Below, piece after piece: positions 16,738-25,449 of a stretch of DNA of 64,000 nucleotides (position 1 is its first letter; every line of letters begins with the position of its first letter). The DNA is from CBDCRK01 sp965220955 (GTDB lineage Bacteria; Desulfobacterota; Binatia; Bin18; CBDCRK01): positions 62,001 to 126,000 of the forward strand of contig CBDCRK010000030.1 in the NCBI GenBank assembly GCA_965220955.1. The letters are read 5' to 3'. The notes under the pieces are model-generated. The model saw only the letters and a list, made by a program, of their open reading frames with translations. It was not told the origin of the DNA and searched no databases. A program made the position numbers and the translations under genes.

Positions 16738-17565
16738 ATGAATTGGGAAGGGATGGTATCACGGCCTTACACTTTCAGCTTTAATCTCTTTGAGCTTTTT
16801 ACCTTGCTGGTAGTTGTGCTTGCCACTTCCTTCTTCGTTTTCCTTTGTGGCTTATATGTAGGAAGAAGGGTGCAGGAGCGCGGGAATATGCAAGAAGGGC
16901 AAGCGGTGCGTTTGCCTGTTATTGCCACACCTGATGCTGAGGTGGATGAACCAAAAGAGCCGGATCTCTCACCTCTCACTGGCCTTCCCTCGCTGGAGAC
17001 CAAACGAAGGGAAGCCTCAGCGTCTTCGCAACAGCTGACAACCGATGGTCGACTATTGTCAGAGGATAAGGCAACAGCTAGTCGTCAGCGGACTGCAAGT
17101 GTGGACAAGAAAAGCTTGCCAAGTAAGCAACTAAGAGAAGCGCTAGTCAGCAAGACGGATCTAGACGAGTCCAGCCGCAGGCCGGAACTAAACGAAGCGT
17201 TAGTGAACGCGCAAAAGCGAGTAGAACTTACCGAGCACAAGCAGCCTTCTCCTCTGCTAATGCAGGCCAAACCCTCACAGACTGTCTCTCCCTCAGGGAA
17301 ATCGGCAATGACACAGTCAATGCCAGCAGAGGGGCTCTGGGGTGTAGAGGTAGAGATGACCCGAGACGAAGCCGCCGCTAGCTCTGTAGCCCGGCGGCTT
17401 CGAGCAAAGGAATATGAGACGTATATTATCCGGGTGGAAAGACACGGGGAGACCTGGTACCGGGTGCGGGTGGGAAGGTTTGCCTCTCTGACACAGGCCA
17501 GCGGCACGGCGGCCCGTCTACATCGAGAGGGAATAACGACGCAGGCGTTTATTGTCTCTGAGTGA
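16738..17565 (+). CDS. SPOR-domain inner-membrane protein
   Basis: A 275-aa protein with a short cytoplasmic N-terminus, one membrane helix (about residues 18-42, LFELFTLLVVVLATSFFVFL), a long polar low-complexity linker and a C-terminal SPOR domain (about residues 200-275) starting LWGVEVEMTRDEAAASSVAR. SPOR domains bind denuded peptidoglycan at division septa, so a DedD/FtsN-like envelope role is likely. ATG 16738 has GGAG upstream; an earlier TTG falls in the terminator. It sits 3 bases before trpE, so it probably shares the trp transcript. Confidence 0.8.
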   Translation: MNWEGMVSRPYTFSFNLFELFTLLVVVLATSFFVFLCGLYVGRRVQERGNMQEGQAVRLPVIATPDAEVDEPKEPDLSPLTGLPSLETKRREASASSQQLTTDGRLLSEDKATASRQRTASVDKKSLPSKQLREALVSKTDLDESSRRPELNEALVNAQKRVELTEHKQPSPLLMQAKPSQTVSPSGKSAMTQSMPAEGLWGVEVEMTRDEAAASSVARRLRAKEYETYIIRVERHGETWYRVRVGRFASLTQASGTAARLHREGITTQAFIVSE

Positions 17566-17568
17566 GCT

Positions 17569-19056
17569 ATGACATACTTCCCACCTTTTGAGGTGTTCCA
17601 AGCCATGTCCCGTCGAGGAGGTGTAGTCCCAGTCTATCGAGACATTCTGGCCGATCTCGAAACACCGGTCTCTGCTTTCTTAAAGATCCATCAGGGTAAA
17701 CATGGATTCCTGCTCGAGAGTATGGAGGGAGGGGAAAAATGGGGTCGTTACAGCTTTCTTGGCACCGATCCCGCTTTAATCTTTACCAGCAAGGGTTCGG
17801 AGGTGGAAGTACGAAGCCAGGGAGGAGAAGTTCGGTGTTTTTCCACTGCTAACCCTTTTGCTGCTCTGCAGGAACTGGTAGAGCAGTATCAGGTGGCAAC
17901 AGTTGAGGGACTGCCGCGATTTGCTGGCGGCCTAGTGGGGTACCTCGCTTATGATATGGTCCGCTTCTTTGAGCGGGTACCTCAACAGCTGCCAGATGAT
18001 CTTTCCCTACCTGATGCCTATTTTATCCTCCCTGACACTTTGCTCATCTTTGATAATGTTGCGCAAAAAATCAAAGTTCTTGCCCTTGCTTTTGTTCATG
18101 ATGATATGAACTTGCATACTGCTTACGATAAGGCAGTGGCTCGGATCGACGCTATGGTAGCGCGGCTGTCGCAGGAACGGGTGAACGTGTATAGGGGTGA
18201 AGAGATTCCTACGGCTACACAGTTAGGGGAGGTACGTTCCAACTTCTTGCAGGCTGGCTATGAGGCAGCGGTGCGTCAGGCCAAAGAGTATATTCGCGCT
18301 GGTGACATTATCCAGGTGGTACTGGCCCAGCGGTTTGAGACACTCTTACGAACCGCTCCCTTCAACGTTTACCGTTGCCTACGCACCATTAACCCTTCCC
18401 CTTATATGTTTTACCTCCACCTAGGTGACCTTGTCTTGGCAGGGACCTCACCTGAGGTGATGGTGCGGGTGGAAGGAGGAGAGGTAACTGTGCGGCCAAT
18501 TGCCGGTACCCGGCCGCGGGGAACAGTAGAGGTGGAAGACCACCGCCAGGAGGAGGAGTTACTAACGGATCCCAAAGAAATTGCCGAACATGTGATGCTT
18601 CTTGACCTAGGGAGGAATGATGTGGGCAGGGTAGCTCGTATTGGATCTGTGGCAGTAACAGAGAGGATGGCAGTAGAGAGATACTCGCATGTGATGCACC
18701 TGGTCTCTAATGTGCGAGGGAAGCTGGCAGAGGGAAAGAGCTGCTTCGACGCGTTTCGAGCTACGTTTCCTGCGGGTACGCTGACCGGAGCACCCAAAGT
18801 TCGCGCTATGGAGATCATTGAAGAGTTAGAGCCTGTGCGGCGAGGGGTGTATGGAGGGGCTGTAGGATATTTCGGTTTTTCCGGGAATATGGACACCGGT
18901 ATTGCCATTCGTACTATCCTCATGCATGGTGGCAATGCCTATATTCAGGCTGGAGCCGGCATTGTAGCCGATTCTGACCCGGAGCGGGAACACCTGGAAT
19001 GCGTTAACAAAGCCCGAGGTATGCTGCAGGCTCTCAAAATGGCAGAGGGACTGTGA
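17569..19056 (+). CDS. trpE: Anthranilate synthase component I
   Basis: TrpE (495 aa) makes anthranilate from chorismate and ammonia supplied by TrpG. The N-terminal domain has IPVYRDILADLETPVSAF-like sequence (VVPVYRDILADLETPVSAF). The chorismate-binding domain includes YMFYLHLGDLVLAGTSPE, PIAGTRPRG, LLDLGRNDVGRV and GTLTGAPKVRAMEIIEE. It is first in a contiguous trpEGDCFBA operon and ends 6 bases before trpG. Confidence 0.98.
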   Translation: MTYFPPFEVFQAMSRRGGVVPVYRDILADLETPVSAFLKIHQGKHGFLLESMEGGEKWGRYSFLGTDPALIFTSKGSEVEVRSQGGEVRCFSTANPFAALQELVEQYQVATVEGLPRFAGGLVGYLAYDMVRFFERVPQQLPDDLSLPDAYFILPDTLLIFDNVAQKIKVLALAFVHDDMNLHTAYDKAVARIDAMVARLSQERVNVYRGEEIPTATQLGEVRSNFLQAGYEAAVRQAKEYIRAGDIIQVVLAQRFETLLRTAPFNVYRCLRTINPSPYMFYLHLGDLVLAGTSPEVMVRVEGGEVTVRPIAGTRPRGTVEVEDHRQEEELLTDPKEIAEHVMLLDLGRNDVGRVARIGSVAVTERMAVERYSHVMHLVSNVRGKLAEGKSCFDAFRATFPAGTLTGAPKVRAMEIIEELEPVRRGVYGGAVGYFGFSGNMDTGIAIRTILMHGGNAYIQAGAGIVADSDPEREHLECVNKARGMLQALKMAEGL

Positions 19057-19062
19057 GCGCCT

Positions 19063-19650
19063 ATGCTCTTAATGATTGATAACTATGACTCCTTTACCTA
19101 CAACCTAGTCCAGTATCTGGGGGAACTGGGAGCCGAAGTTACAGTCTTCCGTAATGATACTATCTCACTTGCTGAGGTCGAGGCGCTAGCTCCTCAAGGC
19201 GTGGTGATCTCCCCTGGTCCTTGCACTCCCAGAGAGGCCGGTATTTCGGTATCCCTTGTTCAGCACTTTGCCGGTCGTCTGCCTATTTTGGGCGTATGCC
19301 TAGGTCATCAAGCTGTTACCGCTGCTTTTGGTGGCGATATTGCTAGAGCCCAGCGAATCATGCATGGTAAAACCTCGCTCATCCACCATGATGGTCATAC
19401 CATCTTTGCCGGACTTTCAAACCCTTTTATTGCCACTCGTTACCATTCTCTCTTGGTTACGCGAGAGACATTACCAACAGAACTGGAAGTGAGCGCCTGG
19501 ACGGGGGAAGGGGAGATCATGGGAGTACGGCATAAACACTTTTTCGTTGAAGGGGTGCAGTTTCATCCGGAGTCGATCCTCACGGTCGAGGGCAAGCAGC
19601 TCCTTAAGAACTTCTTGGCCCGGGTGACCCAGGGAACCTATGACGGTTAG
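19063..19650 (+). CDS. trpG: Anthranilate synthase component II (glutamine amidotransferase)
   Basis: TrpG (195 aa) releases ammonia from glutamine for TrpE. It begins MLLMIDNYDSFTYNLVQYLG. The class I glutaminase triad is visible: Cys in LGVCLGHQA, and His and Glu in QFHPESILT. In some bacteria the same subunit also serves p-aminobenzoate synthase; no pabB is seen here. It overlaps trpD by 11 bases. Confidence 0.97.
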   Translation: MLLMIDNYDSFTYNLVQYLGELGAEVTVFRNDTISLAEVEALAPQGVVISPGPCTPREAGISVSLVQHFAGRLPILGVCLGHQAVTAAFGGDIARAQRIMHGKTSLIHHDGHTIFAGLSNPFIATRYHSLLVTRETLPTELEVSAWTGEGEIMGVRHKHFFVEGVQFHPESILTVEGKQLLKNFLARVTQGTYDG

Positions 19651-20692
19651 GGAGGCGATCTCTAGTCTTATCTCTGGCATCAGCCTGGCCGAGACAGAGA
19701 TGGCCGGAGTGATGGCTGAGATTATGGACGGTCAGGCTACGCCTGCGCAGATTGGCGCTTTTCTTACCGCCCTGCGCCTTAAGGGTGAGACAGTAGCCGA
19801 AATCTCGGGAGCAGCGCGGGTGATACGGGAAAAAGCGGTGCGGGTGCAGGTGGAAGAAGAGGTAGTTGATACCTGCGGCACTGGTGGGGACGGGAAGAGT
19901 ACATTTAACATTTCTACTACCGCAGCGTTTGTTGTAGCCGGTGCCGGGGTACGGGTGGCCAAGCATGGTAACCGAGCAATGTCTGGGGCAGTAGGTGGAG
20001 CGGATGTGCTTGAAGCGCTCAGTGCTAAGATTGAGCTTTCCCCGGAACAGGTAAAGATCTGCATAACTCAAGCCGGATTTGGATTTCTTCTTGCCCCTGC
20101 GTTCCACCGGGCGATGAGGCATGCGGTAGGACCCCGACGGGAGATTGGCATTCGCACAATCTTTAATCTCCTAGGCCCACTCACCAACCCCGCAGGTGCC
20201 CGTCATCAGCTTATTGGCGTGTTTGACCGGGTATGGGTTGCCCCTCTGGCCGAGGCTTTAGGCAGGCTAGGCAGTGTTCATGCCCTGGTGGTTCATGGGG
20301 AGGATGGCTTAGACGAAATCACACTGACGGCAGAAACCCATCTGGCCGAACTACGAGAGGGAAAGATTTGTGCTTACACGGTGCGGCCGGAAGACATTGG
20401 GCTTCACCGTTGCACCCTTGCTGACTTGCAGATTGGGGGAGTAAAAGAGGCGGCTGAGGTCTTAACCCGTATACTTAAAGGCGAACGTGGTCCCTGCCGT
20501 GATATTGTTCTGCTCAATGCTGCCGCGGCCCTCTATGCCGGAGATAGTGTTCCCTCCCTCTCAACAGGTATTGCTAAAGCAGCCGCGTCTATTGACAGTG
20601 GAGCAGCCTACGAAAGGCTGAATCGCTTTGTTGAGCTGACCAACACTCTGTCCACGCTGGTCAGCGGGCTAGAGGTGAACCGTGATTCTTGA
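19640..20692 (+). CDS. trpD: Anthranilate phosphoribosyltransferase
   Basis: TrpD (350 aa) joins anthranilate to PRPP. The family motif DTCGTGGDGKSTFNISTTAA is at about residue 75, followed by KHGNRAMSG and the GPLTNPAGA motif. The start overlaps trpG and the end overlaps trpC by 11 bases, indicating coupled translation. Confidence 0.98.
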   Translation: MTVREAISSLISGISLAETEMAGVMAEIMDGQATPAQIGAFLTALRLKGETVAEISGAARVIREKAVRVQVEEEVVDTCGTGGDGKSTFNISTTAAFVVAGAGVRVAKHGNRAMSGAVGGADVLEALSAKIELSPEQVKICITQAGFGFLLAPAFHRAMRHAVGPRREIGIRTIFNLLGPLTNPAGARHQLIGVFDRVWVAPLAEALGRLGSVHALVVHGEDGLDEITLTAETHLAELREGKICAYTVRPEDIGLHRCTLADLQIGGVKEAAEVLTRILKGERGPCRDIVLLNAAAALYAGDSVPSLSTGIAKAAASIDSGAAYERLNRFVELTNTLSTLVSGLEVNRDS

Positions 20693-21482
20693 TGAGATTG
20701 TGGCCTACAAACGACTGGAGCTGGACGAACAAAAGAGGCGGATATCTCTGGATGAGCTTAAGGATGCCCCGCTTTTTTCTTCCTCTCCTCGTCCGTTTCG
20801 CCTTGGATTAGAAGACTGGCCAAGTAGAGCCATTATTGCTGAGATCAAAAAGGCTTCGCCTTCCAAGGGAGTCATTCGGCAGAACTGCGATCATGTAGAC
20901 ATTGCCTGTGCTTATGCCAAGCATGGGGCTGCTGCTATCTCAGTGCTCACCGAAGCAAAATATTTTCAGGGGAGCCTTGCTTACCTCAGGGAGATTCGCA
21001 CCCAGGTCTCTCTACCACTGCTACGCAAAGATTTTCTCTTCGACTCCTACCAACTCTACCAAGCCCGTGCTTATGGAGCAGATGCTGTGCTGCTGATCGC
21101 TGCCATCCTTTCAGATAAAGAACTTGGACCACTGCTTACCCTGGCTACTTCTTTAGGTTTAGATGCCCTAGTAGAGGTACATGAACAGAAAGAGCTAGAG
21201 CGCGCCTTGGCCTGTGGTGCAATGTTGATCGGTATTAACAACCGGAACCTTCACACCTTCCACACTACCTTAGAGACCACTGAGAAGCTTATCCGTCTTG
21301 TTCCCCAGGGAGTAACGGTAGTATCGGAGAGTGGTTTTTCTCAAAAGGCGCAGCTAGAAAGGCTGGAACATTTTGGGGTGCGAGCTTTTCTTATTGGTGA
21401 GACGCTTATGGCTGCGCCTAATCCAGGGGAGAAACTGGCTGAACTGCTATCGACCGAGATTGCTTCCAAGGGTGAAGCCTAA
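20682..21482 (+). CDS. trpC: Indole-3-glycerol phosphate synthase
   Basis: TrpC (266 aa) closes the indole ring. The TIM-barrel protein has the signature IIAEIKKASPSKGVI near residue 50, LLRKDFLFDSYQ and GINNRNLHTF. It overlaps trpD. Tight packing stops here: 358 bases lie between this stop and the trpF start. Confidence 0.98.
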   Translation: MILDEIVAYKRLELDEQKRRISLDELKDAPLFSSSPRPFRLGLEDWPSRAIIAEIKKASPSKGVIRQNCDHVDIACAYAKHGAAAISVLTEAKYFQGSLAYLREIRTQVSLPLLRKDFLFDSYQLYQARAYGADAVLLIAAILSDKELGPLLTLATSLGLDALVEVHEQKELERALACGAMLIGINNRNLHTFHTTLETTEKLIRLVPQGVTVVSESGFSQKAQLERLEHFGVRAFLIGETLMAAPNPGEKLAELLSTEIASKGEA

Positions 21483-21840
21483 AGCCTTGCTTCATGGTTT
21501 CGGTGTAAATCTTGTCTATTTCTTCACTTCCTCTAAGCCACTACCAAATCTAACTCAGATTCTTTCCAAAGTTTAGAGAGGAGTCAAGGTCAAGTTGCGG
21601 CTTAGAGGGGTAGCAAACACTTCGAAGAGGATCCGTTGAACGAAACCGTGTAGCCGCAAGCCCTATGGGGACGAAAAATTCTCATTCGCATAGTCGTATG
21701 ATCTATCAGGCCGCCTTGTGCTTGTGGAGCTGGAGTTTGATCTCATTCCGGCGCCTATGGGGGAGAGAATAGTGCAAATAGTGGCTTCTATGGGTGCTTG
21801 CGTAAGAGGTACAAAGCTGCAAGAAGAGGGTCGGGTAATT
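21483..21840. other. Spacer between trpC and trpF with an open in-frame stretch before trpF
   Basis: The first ~200 bases have no credible ORF. An 8-bp inverted repeat, TTGCGGCT near 21595 and AGCCGCAA near 21652, could form a stem with a long loop. From 21694 the trpF frame is open: GTG 21718 would give LVELEFDLIPAPMGERIVQI before MVRVKICG. That stretch looks coding-like but is not part of any TrpF I know. It may be a remnant of another gene, a small ACT-like segment, or a true TrpF extension. Confidence 0.4.
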
Positions 21841-22449
21841 ATGGTCAGAGTCAAGATCTGTGGCATTACCACTGTTGATGATGCCCAGCTGGCAGTGCAA
21901 TGTGGGGCGGATGCCATTGGACTCAATTTCCATCCTCCTAGCCCTCGTTATGTTGACCTGACTGAAGCGGAGAAGATTCGGGAGATAGTACCGCTAGGGG
22001 TGTGTTGTGTAGGGGTGTTTGTTAGCCTCACTCGCTCGGTTGTGCAGGAGACTGTCTCTCGCTTACGCCTTGATGCTATTCAATTTCATGGAGATGAGAA
22101 GGAAGAAGAGCTGCAAGGATGGGGCAGAAAGGTGATCCGGGCCTTTCGTCTGCGCGGGACAGAGGTATCGCCACAGATCTTGGCCTGTAAGGCAGACTAC
22201 CTTCTCATCGACGCTTACCAAGAAGGAATATATGGCGGTACTGGTCGAGTGCTTGCTTGGGATACTATAGGTGGCCTACCGCGCAACCGTCTCATTCTGG
22301 CCGGAGGATTGACGGCGGAAAATGTGGCGCAGGCAGTGAAAGTTGTCCGTCCTTTTGCTGTGGATGTGGCCAGCGGAGTGGAGGCATCACCAGGAAAAAA
22401 GGACCCACATAAATTGGAGGCTTTTATTTCCCATGCCCGGGCTGCCTGA
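21841..22449 (+). CDS. trpF: Phosphoribosylanthranilate isomerase
   Basis: TrpF (202 aa) isomerises phosphoribosylanthranilate. ATG 21841 gives MVRVKICGITTVDDAQLAVQ, with KICG holding the catalytic Cys, and ADAIGLNFHPPSPRYV. The general-acid Asp region is FAVDVASGVEASPGKKD. This start gives the usual length; a 243-aa form from GTG 21718 is possible. The end overlaps trpB by 17 bases. Confidence 0.95.
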   Translation: MVRVKICGITTVDDAQLAVQCGADAIGLNFHPPSPRYVDLTEAEKIREIVPLGVCCVGVFVSLTRSVVQETVSRLRLDAIQFHGDEKEEELQGWGRKVIRAFRLRGTEVSPQILACKADYLLIDAYQEGIYGGTGRVLAWDTIGGLPRNRLILAGGLTAENVAQAVKVVRPFAVDVASGVEASPGKKDPHKLEAFISHARAA

Positions 22450-23650
22450 TGCGCGTGGACACTTTGGTGCTTACGGTGGGCGGTATGTGGCCGAGACGCT
22501 CATGCCTGCGCTCATAGAGTTAGAGCAGGCATATTTCTGCCTACGGCGAGACCGTTCATTTCAGCAAGATCTGCGTTACTATCTGCACGAGTACGCCGGA
22601 CGTGAAACCCCTCTCTTCTTTGCTGCTCGCCTGAGTAAGCGGCTGGGTGGGGCAAAGATTTATCTTAAACGAGAGGATCTCTGCCACACTGGGGCTCACA
22701 AGATCAACAATACCATTGGTCAAGCACTGCTTGCCAGGCGTATGGAAAAATGTCGCCTTATTGCTGAGACTGGCGCTGGCCAGCATGGCGTGGCCACTGC
22801 TACCGTAGCTGCGCTTTTTGGCTTTAACTGTCAGATCTTCATGGGAGAAGAGGATGTGGAGCGGCAGGCAGCTAATGTTTTTCGCATGCGGCTTCTGGGA
22901 GCAGAAGTCCAGGTTGTAGAGAGCGGGACAAAGACGCTTAAGGATGCCATGAACGAGGCAATGCGTGACTGGATTACAAACGTTGATACTACTTTCTATC
23001 TCATTGGTTCGGTGGCCGGGCCTCACCCCTATCCCATGATGGTGCGGGACTTTCAGGCCGTAATTGGTAAGGAAACCAGAAAACAGATCCTGCGGAAAGA
23101 AAAGCGACTCCCTGATTATCTCATTGCTTGCGTAGGCGGTGGCAGCAATGCTATGGGATTATTTCACCCATTTCTAGCAGATACGTCAGTGCAGATGATT
23201 GGAGTGGAGGCAGGTGGGCTTGGGGTAGAAAGTGGGCAGCACGCAGCCACACTTTGCTCCGGTCATGTTGGCGTGTTGCATGGAAGTAAGAGCTACGTCT
23301 TGCAGGATGAGGTTGGGCAGATTCGTCCTACCCACTCCCTTGCTCCTGGCCTTGACTATCCCGGAGTAGGACCCGAGCATAGCTTTTTGCGAGATCAGGG
23401 TAGGGTGTCCTATGTCACCGTCACTGATCAGGAAGCCCTTGGGGCTCTTAAGCTTCTTAGCGAAACTGAGGGTATTATCCCAGCCTTAGAAAGTGCGCAC
23501 GCTATAGCTTATACGGTCCAACTGGCTCCCCGCCTAAAACCAGACAAGATTGTTGTGGTGAACCTCTCAGGCCGCGGGGATAAAGATCTGCAGGTAGTGA
23601 CCCACTCTTTAGAAATGACGGGAGGAGGGGATGGGACGGGTCGAGGATAA
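22433..23650 (+). CDS. trpB: Tryptophan synthase beta chain
   Basis: TrpB (405 aa) condenses indole and serine with PLP. The PLP lysine motif is LKREDLCHTGAHKINN, the phosphate-binding loop is GGGSNAMG, and the C-terminus has LSGRGDKD. ATG 22433 gives MPGLPDARGHFGAYGGRYVA, with GGAGG 12 bases upstream. It overlaps both trpF and trpA. Confidence 0.98.
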   Translation: MPGLPDARGHFGAYGGRYVAETLMPALIELEQAYFCLRRDRSFQQDLRYYLHEYAGRETPLFFAARLSKRLGGAKIYLKREDLCHTGAHKINNTIGQALLARRMEKCRLIAETGAGQHGVATATVAALFGFNCQIFMGEEDVERQAANVFRMRLLGAEVQVVESGTKTLKDAMNEAMRDWITNVDTTFYLIGSVAGPHPYPMMVRDFQAVIGKETRKQILRKEKRLPDYLIACVGGGSNAMGLFHPFLADTSVQMIGVEAGGLGVESGQHAATLCSGHVGVLHGSKSYVLQDEVGQIRPTHSLAPGLDYPGVGPEHSFLRDQGRVSYVTVTDQEALGALKLLSETEGIIPALESAHAIAYTVQLAPRLKPDKIVVVNLSGRGDKDLQVVTHSLEMTGGGDGTGRG

Positions 23651-24515
23651 GTTTGCCCGATTGCGGGAGAGGGGTGAGGTAGCGCTTATCCCTTTTCTTA
23701 TGGTTGGTGACCCTGACCTGGAGACCACTAAGCAGCTGGCTGTAGAGGTGGCACGTGCGGGGGCGGATCTATTGGAGCTGGGTGTGCCTTTCTCTGATCC
23801 AATGGCCGACGGTCCCACCTTACAAAGAGCGGCAGAGCGGGCTCTACGCTCTGGTAGTGCCTTGCCCCAAGTGTTAGAGACGGTAGCGGAGATCCGCCGG
23901 CAAATCGACCTGCCAATCTTTCTGCTGGGATACTACAATCCTTTCTTCCGCTACGGGCTCCAGAGAGTAGCCACAGATGTCCGAGCGGCAGGGATCGACG
24001 GTATTCTCTGTGTAGATCTTTCTCCTGAAGAAGCCGACGAGTTCCAGGTAGAGACTGAAAAGGCAGAGGTCGATCTGATTTTTATGCTCGCCCCAACAAG
24101 TTCTCCTGCTCGTATACAGTTGGTGCTTAGAAAATCCAGAGGGTTGGTATATTGTGTATCGGTAACAGGTATAACCGGCGCACGTCTTTCTCTTCCGCAG
24201 AGTCTTAAAGGTATGGTTAAGGGTGTCAAAGTAGCCACCTCTCTTCCTGTAGCGGTAGGATTTGGTATCTCTACTCCTGAGCAGGCCTCGTGGGTGGCTG
24301 GATTCGCTGATGGAGTGATTGTGGGAAGCGCCATTAGCCAAATCATTGAACGTAACCTGGGACAGTTTGACCCCTCGACTAAGCTCAGGACAGGCTCTTT
24401 GGCGAGTCCTTCGGCAAGCCCTTCGACTGTGTCCAGGACAGATCTGGCCGCCCAGGTAGGGGAGTTTGTCTCTAGTCTCAAACAGGCGATCATGGCAGGG
24501 AAGAGGCCAGCATAA
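23631..24515 (+). CDS. trpA: Tryptophan synthase alpha chain with in-frame repeat insertion
   Basis: TrpA (294 aa) cleaves indole-3-glycerol phosphate and channels indole to TrpB. Catalytic Glu lies in LELGVPFSDPMADGPTLQ and the later motif VAVGFGISTPEQ is intact. The family is usually ~268 aa. The surplus of about 25 residues sits between ISQIIERNLGQ and VGEFVSSLKQAI, where the DNA is a dispersed repeat (24371-24441) read in frame. The insertion is near the last helices, away from the active site, so the enzyme may still work. Confidence 0.96.
   Translation: MGRVEDKFARLRERGEVALIPFLMVGDPDLETTKQLAVEVARAGADLLELGVPFSDPMADGPTLQRAAERALRSGSALPQVLETVAEIRRQIDLPIFLLGYYNPFFRYGLQRVATDVRAAGIDGILCVDLSPEEADEFQVETEKAEVDLIFMLAPTSSPARIQLVLRKSRGLVYCVSVTGITGARLSLPQSLKGMVKGVKVATSLPVAVGFGISTPEQASWVAGFADGVIVGSAISQIIERNLGQFDPSTKLRTGSLASPSASPSTVSRTDLAAQVGEFVSSLKQAIMAGKRPA
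24371..24441 (+). repeat. Dispersed repeat inserted in trpA, two ~23-base copies
   Basis: Copy 1 (24371-24393) is of the form CCCCTCGACTAAGCTCAGGA plus CAG; copy 2 (24419-24441) starts CCCTTCGACTGTGTCCAGGA plus CAG. They match at 18 of 23 positions and are separated by 25 bases. The CCTTCGAC...GCTCAGG pattern is one I know as a common interspersed repeat in several uncultured bacterial lineages. It is translated here as PSTKLRTGSLASPSASPST. Confidence 0.75.
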
Positions 24516-24524
24516 GGTGAGGAT

Positions 24525-25343
24525 ATGGCGGTAAAGGGAGTAAAGCGGGTCCAAGTAGAGGTGGAAGCCATATGGGTGAAATGTCCTTCCTGCCAGGAGA
24601 TTCTCTTCCGTAAGGAATTGGAGCGACGGCTCTTTGTCTGTCCTAAGTGTACCTACCATCATCGTCTCAGCGTAGAGCAGCGCCTGATGCTGATTGTTGA
24701 CCGAGGCTCCCTTGTTGAGATGGATGATGGTCTAGGCTCTGCGGATCCCCTGGGGTTTGTTGATCGGAAACCATACCGCGAGCGGTTGCGAGAGGCAGAG
24801 GCAAGAACCGGCCGAAAAGAAGCGGTGGTGACAGGTGTGGCAGCTCTCTGCGGACGCCAGATTGCCCTGGGGGTTTTTGATTTCTCTTTTCTCGGAGGTA
24901 GCATGGGATCGGTGGTGGGAGAAAAACTCACCCGACTTATCGAGCATGCCCTCGCCGAGCGGCTACCGGTATTGTTTTTTTCCGCTTCTGGTGGAGCCCG
25001 TATGCAGGAGGGCATCCTTTCACTTATGCAGATGGCGAAGGTGAGTATGGCCCTGGGCAGGTTGCGTCAAACCGGCCTTCCTTACCTATCGGTGTTGACC
25101 GATCCCTCTACCGGTGGGGTAGCTGCCTCTTTGGGTATGCTTGGCGATATCAATCTAGCTGAACCTCAGGCCCTTATTGGGTTTGCCGGTCCACGAGTTA
25201 TTGAGCAGACAATTAAGGGAAAGCTGCCTGAGGGATTTCAGCGAGCGGAATTTTTGCTTGAACACGGCATGCTCGATATGGTAGTGGAACGCCGGGACTT
25301 GCGGCGAACCTTAGACCGAATCCTCACCCTGCTATACGACTGA
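24525..25343 (+). CDS. accD: Acetyl-CoA carboxylase carboxyltransferase subunit beta
   Basis: AccD (272 aa) with AccA transfers the carboxyl group to acetyl-CoA, the first step of fatty acid synthesis. The N-terminal Cys4 zinc ribbon (CPSC and CPKC, about residues 22-45) is intact. The crotonase-fold part has FSASGGARMQEG and TDPSTGGVAASL. It lies 9 bases after trpA; a trp-accD-folC order is common. Confidence 0.98.
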   Translation: MAVKGVKRVQVEVEAIWVKCPSCQEILFRKELERRLFVCPKCTYHHRLSVEQRLMLIVDRGSLVEMDDGLGSADPLGFVDRKPYRERLREAEARTGRKEAVVTGVAALCGRQIALGVFDFSFLGGSMGSVVGEKLTRLIEHALAERLPVLFFSASGGARMQEGILSLMQMAKVSMALGRLRQTGLPYLSVLTDPSTGGVAASLGMLGDINLAEPQALIGFAGPRVIEQTIKGKLPEGFQRAEFLLEHGMLDMVVERRDLRRTLDRILTLLYD

Positions 25344-25449
25344 ATCCACTGCTGAGAACTAAGGATTGAGCAAAACAAGGACCATAGATTTGCCACATTT
25401 CTCTATCCTACTCATCTCTAAGTTCTTATAAGTCAATCCTGCCCTGGGT

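Noticed and set aside
21483..21840. A T-box or trp attenuator between trpC and trpF
   Set aside because: No run of Trp codons, T-box sequence or terminator/antiterminator pair was seen; only one 8-bp inverted repeat.
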